From Gemmatimonadota bacterium (lineage in GTDB: Bacteria; Gemmatimonadota; Gemmatimonadetes; Gemmatimonadales; GWC2-71-9): a DNA stretch of 64,000 nucleotides. The notes below the pieces were generated by a model. It worked only from the letters and a program-made list of their open reading frames with translations. It did no database searches and was not told the DNA's origin. The first letter of the stretch is position 1. Every line of letters begins with the position of its first letter. The DNA lies in assembly GCA_016713435.1 (NCBI GenBank), contig JADJPD010000029.1, positions 8,267-72,266 on the forward strand. The letters run 5' to 3'. Positions 26,718 to 38,775 of the stretch are shown in pieces. The translations under genes were made by a program, and so were the position numbers.

Positions 26718-27608
26718 ATGTCCGACGTGAAGGAACTGCCGGCGGTGCCGCCGATCGAGGCGCGGGGGTACGCGCATCCCGAGGTGCTGGTGTCCACGCA
26801 GTGGGTGGCGGACCACCTCGACGATCCCGCGGTGCGGCTGCTCGAGTCCAATGAGGACCTGCTGCTCTACGAGACGGGCCACCTCCCCGGCGCCGTGAAG
26901 ATCGACTGGGTGCACGACCTCAACGATCCCGTCACCCGCGACTACCTGGACCGGGCGCGCTTCGAGGAGCTGCTCCGGAAGAAGGGGATCCACGCGGACA
27001 CCACCATCGTGTTCTACGGCGACAAGAACAACTGGTGGGCCACGTACGCCTTCTGGGTCTTCAGCCTCTTCGGGCTGCGGAACCTCAAGCTCATGGACGG
27101 CGGCCGGCTGCGGTGGGTGGAGGAGGGCCGGCCGATGGTCACCGACCTGCCGATCCCGCCGCGCGGCACCATCACCGTGGGGGAGCGGAACGACGCCCTG
27201 ATCCGCGCCTTCCGCGACGACGTGCTGGCGCACGTGGGGCGGCAGGGCCAGCTGGTGGACGTGCGGAGCCCCGAGGAGTACCGCGGCGAGCGCCTGCACA
27301 TGCCCGACTATCCCAACGAGGGCTCGGTGCGAGGCGGCCACATCCCCGGCGCCCGCAGCATCCCGTGGGCGCGCGCCGTGAACCCCGACACCCACACCTT
27401 CCGCCCCGCGAGCGAACTGCGCCGGCTCTACGTGGAGGAGCAGGGGCTCGACCCGGCGCGCGAGACCATCGCCTACTGCCGCATCGGCGAGCGGTCGAGC
27501 CACTCGTGGTTTGCGCTCACCTACCTGCTGGGCTTCCGCGACGTGAAGAACTACGACGGCTCGTGGACGGAGTGGGGCAACGGGGTGCGGCTGCCCATCG
27601 AGAAGTGA
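26718..27608 (+). CDS. thiosulfate sulfurtransferase, two-domain rhodanese (CysA2/SseA-like)
   Basis: This enzyme moves a sulfane sulfur from thiosulfate (or 3-mercaptopyruvate) to an acceptor such as cyanide or a thiol. Of the 296 residues, the N-terminal rhodanese domain is inactive (FYGDKNNWW at the loop position). The C-terminal domain carries the active cysteine Cys254 in CRIGERSSHSWF. That CRxGxRx loop is typical of the actinobacterial-like thiosulfate sulfurtransferases rather than mercaptopyruvate enzymes. ATG 26718 is supported by a GGGAG site just upstream. Nearby SufE makes a sulfur-handling context possible but not proven. Confidence 0.9.
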   Translation: MSDVKELPAVPPIEARGYAHPEVLVSTQWVADHLDDPAVRLLESNEDLLLYETGHLPGAVKIDWVHDLNDPVTRDYLDRARFEELLRKKGIHADTTIVFYGDKNNWWATYAFWVFSLFGLRNLKLMDGGRLRWVEEGRPMVTDLPIPPRGTITVGERNDALIRAFRDDVLAHVGRQGQLVDVRSPEEYRGERLHMPDYPNEGSVRGGHIPGARSIPWARAVNPDTHTFRPASELRRLYVEEQGLDPARETIAYCRIGERSSHSWFALTYLLGFRDVKNYDGSWTEWGNGVRLPIEK

Positions 27609-27617
27609 ACACGCGAT

Positions 27618-27676
27618 CCTCGGCTGAAGCCGAGGCTCGGCGCGGCTGAAGCCGCGGAAGTCCCTCACGGGACTCC
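27618..27676. terminator. cluster of short hairpins between convergent genes
   Basis: Three neighbouring inverted repeats lie downstream of the sulfurtransferase: CCTCGGCT-GA-AGCCGAGG, CGCGGCT-GA-AGCCGCG and AGTCCC-TCAC-GGGACT. The first two share a GGCTGAAGCC core. Their position between tail-to-tail genes suggests a bidirectional terminator or a REP-like palindrome. Confidence 0.5.
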
Positions 27677-27722
27677 TCCTGGGGGCCGTCCTCGGTGCGA
27701 GGGCGGCCCTTCGTGCTTGGGG

Positions 27723-28481
27723 TTAGAGGAGCTTGGGGAGGAGGGCGCCGGCGGCGCCGGTCAGCTTCACGTCGGCGATGTCGTCGAAGGCGGTGGCGCC
27801 CGGGTCGAGGACCACCAGGGCGCCGTGCCTCGCCACCGCCTGGGCCAGGCCCGCGGCGGGCTGCACCGCGCCCGCGGTGCCGATCACCAGGCAGGTGTCG
27901 GCCCGCTCGGCGGCGGCCATCGCGGCGGCGAGCGCCGCGTCGGGCAGCGACTCCCCGAACCAGACCACGTCGGGGCGGTAGAGCCCCTCGCAGTGGGGGC
28001 AGCGGGGCAGGGTGTCCACCGAGGTGGCGTCCACCGGGCCGTCGTGCTCCGCGCGGAAATCGCAGGTGGTGCAGCGGACGTGGTGGATGGAGCCGTGCAG
28101 GCGGATGGGGTAGGCGGGGTCGGGCGCCACGCCGAGCGCGGTGGCGGCCTCGCGGGCGGCGCGCTCGTGCAGGGCGTCCACGTTCTGGGTCACGAGCGTG
28201 ACGCCGGGGCGCGAGAGCATCCACCGCGCCAGGGCGCGATGGCCCGGGTTGGGGCGGCAGCTGGCCACGAGGCCGCGGCGCCAGCCGTACCACTCCCACA
28301 CCAGGCGCGGGTCGCGCGCAAAGGCCTCGGCGGTGGCCAGGTCCTCGGCGCGGAACTGCTTCCAGAGCCCGCCGGCTCCACGGAAGGTGGGCACGCCCGA
28401 CTCCGCGCTGATCCCCGCTCCCGTGAGCACCAGCACCGCGGACCCCGCCAGCAGCATCCGCGCCTCCTCGATCCGCTCCAT
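27723..28481 (-). CDS. cobB: NAD-dependent protein deacylase, Sir2 family
   Basis: This sirtuin removes acyl groups from lysines using NAD+. In 252 residues it has GAGISAESGVPTFRG (about 21-35), the NAD/active-site TQNVDALH, the catalytic His in LHGSIHHV, and a four-cysteine zinc site (RCTTC and RCPHC). WFGESLP and VIGTAGAVQPAAG complete the family pattern. Class III bacterial CobB-type length fits. ATG 28481 overlaps the SufE stop (TGATG), so the two are co-expressed on the minus strand. Confidence 0.93.
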   Translation of the reverse strand: MERIEEARMLLAGSAVLVLTGAGISAESGVPTFRGAGGLWKQFRAEDLATAEAFARDPRLVWEWYGWRRGLVASCRPNPGHRALARWMLSRPGVTLVTQNVDALHERAAREAATALGVAPDPAYPIRLHGSIHHVRCTTCDFRAEHDGPVDATSVDTLPRCPHCEGLYRPDVVWFGESLPDAALAAAMAAAERADTCLVIGTAGAVQPAAGLAQAVARHGALVVLDPGATAFDDIADVKLTGAAGALLPKLL

Positions 28482-28900
28482 CAGCCCAGCTCGCCGGCCA
28501 TGCGCTTGAGGCGACCCACCATGGCGGTGAGGCCGTGGGTGCGGGTCATGCCGAGCGCCTCGCCGAGGCCGAGCTGGTCGAGCAGGTCGCCGGGGAGGGC
28601 GGCCACCTCGGCGGGGGCGGCGTGATCGATCCCCTTGGCCAGGAGCGAGACGAAGCCGCGCACCGTCGGCGCCTCCTTCGGCGCGTCGGCGTGCAGCACC
28701 ACGCCGTCGCCTTCCTTCCTCAGGTAGAGGAAGACGGGCGACTGGCACTCGGGCACGCGATTGAGGCCGGCGTCGCGCGCGGCGTGGTACTCCGCCGGGA
28801 GGTCCGGCAGCTTCTTGCTGTAGTCGAGGAGCAGCTCGAGGCGCGTCTGCTTGTCCGCCGCCTGGAAGCGGCGGACGATCCTGGCCAGGGCGTCGGTCAT
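28481..28900 (-). CDS. sufE: SufE-family cysteine desulfurase sulfur acceptor
   Basis: This 139-residue protein accepts sulfur from a SufS-type cysteine desulfurase for Fe-S cluster assembly. The persulfide cysteine is Cys52 in RVPECQSPVF, matching the CQSxV loop of SufE. Upstream helices (LLDYSKKLPDLP) and the C-terminal HGL-TAMVGRLK region also fit. No sufS or sufBCD is nearby, so this is a stand-alone copy. It is translationally coupled to cobB. Confidence 0.9.
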   Translation of the reverse strand: MTDALARIVRRFQAADKQTRLELLLDYSKKLPDLPAEYHAARDAGLNRVPECQSPVFLYLRKEGDGVVLHADAPKEAPTVRGFVSLLAKGIDHAAPAEVAALPGDLLDQLGLGEALGMTRTHGLTAMVGRLKRMAGELG

Positions 28901-28938
28901 GCGGGGAATCTAGCGGGCCCCGGCACCCGTCGCGCGGG

Positions 28939-30273
28939 TCAGGCGGCGGGTTTCACCAGGAAGAGCCGGACGTGATAGGCGCCGGCGGCGAGGAGGCCCG
29001 CCAGGAACACCGCCGCGCCCGCGGTGGCCAGCGCGCGATTCCCGAGGAAGAGCGAGGCTACCAGCAGCACCATCCCGAGGGTGTGTCCTGCCCCGGCGGC
29101 CCACGCCAGCGGCGGATGCACCAGGTCCGCCAGCTGCGGCGTGCCGGGCCGGCCCTGCTGCCGGGCAAAGCGATAGTGCCAGGTGAGCGTGGCGAGGATC
29201 CGGAAGCTCACCGCGATGGTGAGCCCGCTGAGCCAGCCCAGGAGCATGGTCACCACGAAGCCGGTGATGAATCCCGGCACCCGGAGGCCGAGCGCCACCG
29301 CCGCGAGCCCGAAGCCGGTGCCGGTCACCAGCCAGAGCAGCGCGGCGAGCGCCAGCGAGGTGGTGGGGTCGAGCCGCCGCGTGCTGCGGCGCCCGTACCA
29401 CTGGAGCATGTGCCCCGCGAAGAACGCGATCCCGCCGGCCATGGTGAGCGCGCCCGCCCACGTCAGCCAGCTCCACCCCCCCATGGCGCCGATGGCGAAG
29501 AGCACGGTCCCGCTCGCCAGCGCGCGGCGCAGGCCGCGGACGATGTCATCGCGCTGCTCGATGGCGCCGAGGAACATCGGCAGCATCCGGCTCCCCACGC
29601 CCATCGCCGTGATGGTGCCGAAGCCCACCAGCGCGAAGGTGAAGTGGGACGCGAGCAGCGGCAGCCTCGGCGTGGTCCACCACCCGAAGGCGTCCCCGAT
29701 CCGCGCACCGGCGACGGCCATGGCGTTGCCGAGGCCGATGTGCGCGTACGAGATGGCGAGGCCCACTTCCTTGTTGCGGTTGGCCTTCTTCCGCGCGGGC
29801 AGGATGTTCCACGCGTGCCCGTACACGCCGGCGAAGAGCAGCAGGTATCCGAGCCCCAGCATGCTGCGCCAGCCGGTCCACAAGCCGTGCACCAGGATGC
29901 AGGTGCCGAGCAGGTGGAAGCCGTAGGACCACCAGGCCACCCGGGTGCTGCGCGTGGCGGCCCCCATGAGCGCGGGCACGACCTGGTAGAGCACGCCCGT
30001 GATCACGGTGACGAGCCAGCCCAGCGTGAAGATGTGGGTGAGCGCCAGCACCCGCGGGTCGAGGAAATTGGCCGTCGCCAGCTGCCCCGCCAGCGGCACC
30101 AGCAGCACGCTGCCGAGGAGGAACCACGCGAGGGCGGTGGCGATGTGGCCCGCGACGAGGGGGTACGACGGCGGGGCGGGGGCGTTCACGGGCAGCGTGC
30201 GGCCGAGCGGCGCAGGGCCGGGCGCGGGCGGGTGCATCGGGAGCGGGGAGGTACGAAGGATCGGCGTCGCCAT
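28939..30273 (-). CDS. 12-TM membrane protein, NnrS/heme-copper oxidase subunit I-like
   Basis: The 444-residue polytopic protein has about 12 hydrophobic helices and conserved histidines inside them (VAGHIATALAWFL, LALTHIFTLGWLVTVITGVLYQVVP, YGFHLLGTCILVHG, ASHFTFALVGFGTITAMG, FAGHMLQWYG). This resembles NnrS and the stand-alone subunit-I-like proteins linked with nitric-oxide or oxygen metabolism in other bacteria. No CuB-ligand set could be confirmed by eye, so catalytic activity is not claimed. The start ATG 30273 lies directly against a long palindrome that probably regulates it. Confidence 0.65.
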   Translation of the reverse strand: MATPILRTSPLPMHPPAPGPAPLGRTLPVNAPAPPSYPLVAGHIATALAWFLLGSVLLVPLAGQLATANFLDPRVLALTHIFTLGWLVTVITGVLYQVVPALMGAATRSTRVAWWSYGFHLLGTCILVHGLWTGWRSMLGLGYLLLFAGVYGHAWNILPARKKANRNKEVGLAISYAHIGLGNAMAVAGARIGDAFGWWTTPRLPLLASHFTFALVGFGTITAMGVGSRMLPMFLGAIEQRDDIVRGLRRALASGTVLFAIGAMGGWSWLTWAGALTMAGGIAFFAGHMLQWYGRRSTRRLDPTTSLALAALLWLVTGTGFGLAAVALGLRVPGFITGFVVTMLLGWLSGLTIAVSFRILATLTWHYRFARQQGRPGTPQLADLVHPPLAWAAGAGHTLGMVLLVASLFLGNRALATAGAAVFLAGLLAAGAYHVRLFLVKPAA

Positions 30274-30297
30274 ATTATCACCTGTTGGTGAGAATAT
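30272..30297 (-). promoter_or_regulatory. near-perfect 26 bp palindrome over the ribosome-binding site
   Basis: An 11 bp inverted repeat (ATATTATCACC / GGTGAGAATAT, one mismatch, 4 bp spacer) covers the AGGTGA ribosome-binding site and reaches into the start codon of the NnrS-like gene. It is strikingly AT-rich compared with its surroundings. It is a likely operator for a dimeric regulator; the regulator is not in the window. Confidence 0.55.
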
Positions 30298-30351
30298 AGC
30301 GGCACCGGCCCGCGACGCACCAGCCCGGTGCGCCGCGGACCGGCTCGGGGA

Positions 30352-30894
30352 TCAGGCCGCCTTGGCGGCGGGGTCCGGCGCGGCGGCCGGCCGGGCCAGC
30401 ACGCCGGCGAGCTTGCCCGAGGCGAAGCCGAAGAGCGCCCCCACGATCATGGAGGAGCCCACGGCCACCAGCGCGTTGGCCGGGCTGGCGGTGGTGAGGC
30501 TCTCGCGCGTGAGGTTGGCACCGGGGTTGCCGAGGAGGAAGGCGAAGACCGCGGCGTAGCCGTACACGCTGGCGGGAATCGTCCCGAGCGCCGGCAGGTG
30601 CGCGGCGAGGCAGAGCAGGGTGACGGTCACGGCCACCACCACGGCGGCGCTCACGGCGCCCGGGGGCGCCACGGTGACGAGGAGCATGGCGGCCACCCAG
30701 CCCATGGCGGCGCCGAAGAGGTTGCAGGTGAGGGTCTTCCGGAGGGCGTCCGTGGTGCCCCCGGTGTGGAAGTAGCACGCCCAGGCGAGGAACGCCGCCC
30801 AGATCAGGTAGTGGGTCATCACCTGCAGGAACAGGAAGGTGGCGACCCCCCCGAGCAACCCGATGCTGAGCGACAGTGCGACGAGCTGTGACAT
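30352..30894 (-). CDS. DUF1097-family membrane protein
   Basis: This is a 180-residue integral membrane protein with five or six helices and the family segment FLAWACYFHTGGTTDALRKTL (about 34-54), followed by NLFGAAMGWVAAML. DUF1097 proteins include E. coli YcdZ; no function is established. It is transcribed toward the NnrS-like gene, 78 bp away. The N-terminal region (MSQLVALSLSIGLLGG) supports ATG 30894. Confidence 0.82.
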   Translation of the reverse strand: MSQLVALSLSIGLLGGVATFLFLQVMTHYLIWAAFLAWACYFHTGGTTDALRKTLTCNLFGAAMGWVAAMLLVTVAPPGAVSAAVVVAVTVTLLCLAAHLPALGTIPASVYGYAAVFAFLLGNPGANLTRESLTTASPANALVAVGSSMIVGALFGFASGKLAGVLARPAAAPDPAAKAA

Positions 30895-31146
30895 GGACGT
30901 GCCCTCCGGAAGAAGTGGTGGGACGAGCCTGCCCCGCGTGTGGCGGGTGGAGCGCCGGCGGTGGTGCGCGCGGCCGGGACGGATGGGATGGGGCGAACGA
31001 ATGGAGCTGGCGGGAAGGCGCTGGCGCGCCCCGGCCCGCCGGGGAGGCGGGCCCTAGATAGGCCCCGGTCCCGGCGCTGTCAAGCACCGGGACCGGAAAC
31101 CGGGCACGCCTGTCAGGCAGGCGCGCCCGCGGGATGGCGGCGGGTG

Positions 31147-32400
<1,254 letters not shown>

Positions 32401-32510
32401 GGGGCGGGGCCTCGGGTAAGTTGGGGAGGAAGCTGGTGGCGGGCCGGGCGGGACTGGCAGCCCGCGACCGGCCGGTCCTGCAGGTCCCTCAATATACGTC
32501 CCCTCGCCCG

Positions 32511-34259
32511 ATGAGCGATCCCGCCGCCGCCTTACGCGACTCCCTCGCCCGGCAATCCCGGGCCATGGAATCCGCGCACGCGATGCTGGCCGTCTTCGAT
32601 GCCCACCAGGCGCAGTTCCGCCTGGTGACGCGCCGGGCCGAGGGTCGCTTCCTCACGCGCGACTGGCGCGGCGGCCAGCAGGACGCCGCCGAGCGCCTCA
32701 CGCTCTACCGCCAGTTCGTGCAGTGGTGCGTGCAGGACCTGCGCCGGTCCCGGGGCGACGCCACCGCCGACCTCGCCTTCTGGCGCGTGCTGCGGGAGGC
32801 CTACCACCGGCTGGCCCGCGAGCGGACCGACGCCGAGCTGGCGCTCACGTTCTTCAACTCCGTCGTGCGGCAGGTGCTCCGCGCGGTGGGTCCCGAGGCA
32901 GGCGTCTACTGCGACGACCGCGACTTCCAGGTCCTGCCCCCGCCGCTCACCGGCCCCGGCATCCGCCGGGTGCCGGGGGCGGGGCTCGAGATGATGTTCC
33001 ACGCCGCGCTGGCGCAGCTGCCCTTCGCCGCGCAGTACCCCGGCCTCGGCGAGGATGCCCATCGCCTGGCGCGGGTGGTGGCGGAGGACCTGGCCCGCCG
33101 CCCGCGCACGCCCGCCCCCGAGGCGCTCGAGCTCTACCCCATGCCGTTCTACCGGAACAAGGGGGCCTACCTGGTCGGCCGCCTGGTGGCACCCGGGCTG
33201 CTCATCCCGGTGGTGCTGCCGCTGGTCCACGACGAGCGCGGCATCCGGGTGGACGCCGTGCTGCTCACCTCGGAGGAGGTGAGCGTCGTCTTCTCCTTCA
33301 CCCGCTCCTACTTCCACGTGGAGGCGGAGTGCCCCCGGGCGCTGGTCGAGTTCCTGCGCACCCTCATGCCCCGGAAGCCGCTCGACGAGCTCTACACCTC
33401 CCTCGGCTTCCACAAGCACGGCAAGACGGAGCTGGTGCGGGCGCTGCTCCGCCACATGCAGGCCAACGACGCCCGCTTCGAGGTGGCCGAGGGCGACAAG
33501 GGCCTCGTGATGGCGGTCTTCGCCATGCCGTCGCTCAACGTGGTGTTCAAGATCATCAAGGACCGCTTCGGGCCGCCCAAGCAGACCACGCGGGCCCAGG
33601 TGATGGAGAAGTACCGGCTGGTCTTCGTGCGCGACCGGGTGGGCCGGCTGGCCGATGCGCAGGAGTTCGAGGAGCTCGAGTTCGAGCGCGGGCGCTTCCA
33701 CCCCGACGTCCTGGCGGAGCTCGAGGCGGAGTGCCCCACCATGCTGCGCGCCGAGGGCGAGCGCGTGGTGGTCCGCCATCTCTACACCGAGCGCCGGGTG
33801 ACCCCGCTCAACGTCTACCTGAAGCAGGTGGACGAGGCGCACGCGCTCGACGCGGTGCTCGACTACGGCCAGGCCATCAAGGACCTCGCCGCCGCCAACA
33901 TCTTCACCGGCGACATGCTGCTCAAGAACTTCGGCGTGACCCGCAACGGCCGCGTCATCTTCTACGACTACGACGAGCTCTGCCTCCTCACCGAGTGCCG
34001 CTTCCGCGCCCTCCCCCAGGCCCGCCACGACGACGACGAGTACTCGGCCGAGCCGTGGTTCTCCGTCGGCGAGCACGACATCTTCCCCGAGGAGTTCCGC
34101 ACTTTCCTCACCCTGCCCGGCCGCGCGGGCCAGGCCTTCCTCGAGGCCCACGGCGACCTGCTCACCGTCGAGTACTGGCGCCACATGCAGCGGCTCGCCG
34201 AGCAGGGCGAGATCGTCGACATCTTCCCCTACCGGCCGAGCCGGCGGCTGCGGGCGTAG
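32511..34259 (+). CDS. aceK: isocitrate dehydrogenase kinase/phosphatase
   Basis: AceK switches Icd off by phosphorylation and on again by dephosphorylation, which controls flow into the glyoxylate shunt. The 582 residues match the family length. The regulatory N-terminal half is followed by a kinase-like domain with the nucleotide-binding segment AMPSLNVVFKIIKDRFGPPK, and by the catalytic region AANIFTGDMLLKNFGVTRNGRVIFYDYDE. Both sets of residues look intact. ATG 32511 is chosen because the upstream extension of the frame is not conserved. No aceA or aceB is next to it, unlike enterobacterial aceBAK; instead it faces its substrate gene. Confidence 0.95.
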   Translation: MSDPAAALRDSLARQSRAMESAHAMLAVFDAHQAQFRLVTRRAEGRFLTRDWRGGQQDAAERLTLYRQFVQWCVQDLRRSRGDATADLAFWRVLREAYHRLARERTDAELALTFFNSVVRQVLRAVGPEAGVYCDDRDFQVLPPPLTGPGIRRVPGAGLEMMFHAALAQLPFAAQYPGLGEDAHRLARVVAEDLARRPRTPAPEALELYPMPFYRNKGAYLVGRLVAPGLLIPVVLPLVHDERGIRVDAVLLTSEEVSVVFSFTRSYFHVEAECPRALVEFLRTLMPRKPLDELYTSLGFHKHGKTELVRALLRHMQANDARFEVAEGDKGLVMAVFAMPSLNVVFKIIKDRFGPPKQTTRAQVMEKYRLVFVRDRVGRLADAQEFEELEFERGRFHPDVLAELEAECPTMLRAEGERVVVRHLYTERRVTPLNVYLKQVDEAHALDAVLDYGQAIKDLAAANIFTGDMLLKNFGVTRNGRVIFYDYDELCLLTECRFRALPQARHDDDEYSAEPWFSVGEHDIFPEEFRTFLTLPGRAGQAFLEAHGDLLTVEYWRHMQRLAEQGEIVDIFPYRPSRRLRA

Positions 34260-34335
34260 GGCGCACGGGCCTCTGCGCCCCCGTGGTGGGGCGGTTACAT
34301 TCCCGCCTCCACGCCACCCCTATTCCCGGCCGCCC

Positions 34336-36294
<1,959 letters not shown>

Positions 36295-36297
36295 CCG

Positions 36298-37779
36298 CTA
36301 GCCGCCGAACGACCACCCCGCCAGCGACGCCGCATAGAACAGCGCCAGCGCCAGGTACGCGGCGAAGCTCACGCCGAGGAGGACCGCGAAGCGGAGCGGC
36401 GGCCGCGCCCAGGCGGGGACGCGCGGCGGGAGATGCCGGTAGTTGAGCAGGAAGAGCGCCACCGGGAAGATCACCGTCCCCACGAAGCCGATCACCGCGG
36501 ACAGCAGGATGAGCGGCCCCGGCGCGTCGAGCGTCATCGTGACGCAGGTGATGGCGGTGAGCGCGGCAATGCACCGCCAGTACCACTGCTGGCGGGTGGC
36601 GCCCGAGCCGGGGAAGACGGTGCGGAGGATGTCGGCCTGCATCCGGCTCACCCCATCCACGGTGGCGAGCCAGGTGTCGGTGAGGAAGAGGGCGGCCACG
36701 AGGAGGAACAGCAGCTTGCCGGCCGGGCCCCAGCTCACCTCGAAGAAGCGCGCCTGCACCACGGCCAGGTCGTAGTCCTGCGGGAGCAGCCCCTTGGGGA
36801 ACAGCAGGGCCCAGGCCAGCAGGCACGTCATCAGCGTGGTGAAGAGGTTGCCGATGATGCCGACGAGGGCATCGGCGGTGAGGTAGCGCCGCCAGCGGAT
36901 CCACGTGGCGTGGCCGTCCGCACTGTCTTCCGGAGTCAGCTCCCCATGCTCGGACGGTTCCGCGGGCCCGCCGCTCGCGCCGTGGATGTGCGCGCGATAG
37001 GTGCCCATGCCCGTGCCCTTCTCGAGCAGCCAGTAGCTGTAGAGCAGGATCCAGAACCCGCCGAGGCCGGCGAAGGTGATCCCGGTGAGGAGCTTGGTGG
37101 CGTCGCCCGGGTCCCAGGGACGGGGCATGGCGCCGCCGGGCGGTGCCACGATGGCGGGAAGGAACGACGGCAGCGCGTGCAGCACCTCGGGGGAGAGGCA
37201 GGCCCATACGAGACCGATGACGGTGACGATGGCCACCACCTTCATCACCGCCTCGATGAGCCGGTACACCACGCCGGAACTCACCAGCGCCACGGTGAAC
37301 CCGGCAATGGACGCGTAGCCCCAGAAGAGCGTCTGCCCGCGCGCGCTCCAGCCGGCGGGGAACCCGGTGAGGGCCGCCAGCGCCGTCCCCCCGGCCGACG
37401 CGAAGGCGCCGAACCAGAGGAACGACAGCGTCATCAGCACCCAGAGGAAGAGGCCGAGGCCTTTCGAGAGGCGGAAGAAGCCGCGGAAGACGCTCTCGCC
37501 GGTGAGCAGCGTGTAGCGGCCGATCTCCACGTTGAGCGGGAACTGCAGCAGGCAGGCCGGCACCAGCAGGAAGAGGAACGTGAGGCCGTACTTGGCCACC
37601 AGGTACGGCCACCACACCAGCTCGCCGCTCCCCTGCGCGAGCGCCATCCACACGATCCCGGGCCCCAGGGCACGCGCCCAGCCGGGAAAGGCGGGCAGCG
37701 GGCGCGCGGTGGCGCGGCCGGGACCCGCGTCAACGGAGGCAGCAGGCACCGCATGACCTTGGGCGTCGGCAGGCATCAC
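36298..37779 (-). CDS. Nramp-fold transporter lacking the usual metal-site motifs
   Basis: The 493-residue protein has about 11-12 membrane helices of the LeuT-fold Nramp type. TM1 reads GPGIVWMALAQGSGELVWW, where classical Nramp proteins have DPGN; the TM6 MPH motif is not found either (GGFWILLYSYWLLEKG). A transition-metal substrate is therefore doubtful, and it may belong to a divergent branch with another cation or substrate. The ATG 37779 is only 23 bp from the divergent EamA gene; the first ~35 residues are polar and a later start is possible. Confidence 0.75.
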   Translation of the reverse strand: MMPADAQGHAVPAASVDAGPGRATARPLPAFPGWARALGPGIVWMALAQGSGELVWWPYLVAKYGLTFLFLLVPACLLQFPLNVEIGRYTLLTGESVFRGFFRLSKGLGLFLWVLMTLSFLWFGAFASAGGTALAALTGFPAGWSARGQTLFWGYASIAGFTVALVSSGVVYRLIEAVMKVVAIVTVIGLVWACLSPEVLHALPSFLPAIVAPPGGAMPRPWDPGDATKLLTGITFAGLGGFWILLYSYWLLEKGTGMGTYRAHIHGASGGPAEPSEHGELTPEDSADGHATWIRWRRYLTADALVGIIGNLFTTLMTCLLAWALLFPKGLLPQDYDLAVVQARFFEVSWGPAGKLLFLLVAALFLTDTWLATVDGVSRMQADILRTVFPGSGATRQQWYWRCIAALTAITCVTMTLDAPGPLILLSAVIGFVGTVIFPVALFLLNYRHLPPRVPAWARPPLRFAVLLGVSFAAYLALALFYAASLAGWSFGG

Positions 37780-37802
37780 GGCTCCTTCGCCGGGGCGGGG
37801 GC

Positions 37803-38675
37803 ATGAGGGATCGCGCGCGGGCGCGCCTCGAGATCCTCGGCGCGGCCTTCCTCTTCTCCACGGGTGGGGCCGCCATCAAGGCGGCCGACTTCTCGAGCTG
37901 GCAGGTGGCGGGTTTCCGCTCCGGCATCGCGGCGGTCGCGGTCTGGCTGTTCCTTCCCGAGGCGCGTCGCCTGCGCCAGGGGCGGCTCGGCGTCACCCTG
38001 GCGACGGCCATGGCCTACGCGGCGACGCTCATCCTCTTTGTGCTGGCCAACCGGCTCACCACGGCGGCCAACACCATCTTCCTCCAATCCACGGCGCCCG
38101 TCTACATCCTGCTGCTGGCCCCCTGGCTCCTGAAGGAGCATGTGCGCCGGCAGGACCTGATGTTCATGGGGCTCATCGCGGTGGGGATGGCCTGCTTCTT
38201 CGCGGGGCGGCAGCAGGTGTTCGCCACGGCGCCGGACCCGGTGCGCGGGAATATCCTCGCGCTCTGCTCCGGTGTCACCTACGCGGCCATGCTGCTCGGC
38301 CTGCGCCACATGGGGACCCAGGGCGGGAGCCCGGCTGCGGCGGTGGCGCTGGGCAACCTGCTGGCGTTCCTGCTCGCCGCCCCGCAGGCGTTCCCCCTGG
38401 GCAGCCACAGTGGGGTGAGCTGGGCCGTGGTGTCCTACCTCGGGATCTTCCAGATTGGCCTGGCCTACGCGCTCCTCACGCGCGGCATCCCGCACGTCCC
38501 CACCTTCGAGGCCAGCCTGCTCCTGTTCCTCGAGCCGGCCCTCAATCCGCTGATCGCCTGGTTCGTGCACGGCGAGTTCCCCGGCCCGTGGGCCCTCACC
38601 GGCGGGGCCATCATCCTGGCCGCCACCGGCTTCAAGGGGTGGACCGACTCTCGCGCCACGCCCCACCCCACATAG
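37803..38675 (+). CDS. EamA/DMT-family transporter
   Basis: This is a 290-residue drug/metabolite transporter with ten hydrophobic helices in two EamA halves. The first half starts LEILGAAFLFSTGGAAIKAA and the second at about residue 145 (RGNILALCSGVTYAAMLLG). The closing helix pair (FEASLLLFLEPALNPLIAWFVHGE) is characteristic. The substrate is not predictable. It stands alone, divergent from the Nramp-like gene, and is closed by a strong terminator. Confidence 0.88.
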   Translation: MRDRARARLEILGAAFLFSTGGAAIKAADFSSWQVAGFRSGIAAVAVWLFLPEARRLRQGRLGVTLATAMAYAATLILFVLANRLTTAANTIFLQSTAPVYILLLAPWLLKEHVRRQDLMFMGLIAVGMACFFAGRQQVFATAPDPVRGNILALCSGVTYAAMLLGLRHMGTQGGSPAAAVALGNLLAFLLAAPQAFPLGSHSGVSWAVVSYLGIFQIGLAYALLTRGIPHVPTFEASLLLFLEPALNPLIAWFVHGEFPGPWALTGGAIILAATGFKGWTDSRATPHPT

Positions 38676-38697
38676 CTCCGGATCCCGGAGACGGCAA

Positions 38698-38736
38698 CAC
38701 CAGAGGGAGCCCGGTCCGGCTCCCTCTGGTGCTTTC
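38698..38736. terminator. strong bidirectional hairpin terminator
   Basis: A perfect 14 bp stem (CACCAGAGGGAGCC / GGCTCCCTCTGGTG, 6 nt loop) is followed by CTTTCC. It lies between the EamA gene and the convergent peroxidase gene. Confidence 0.8.
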
Positions 38737-38775
38737 CCCCATCGCGCCCTGCGGTGCGCCGCGCGCCGGCCCCGC

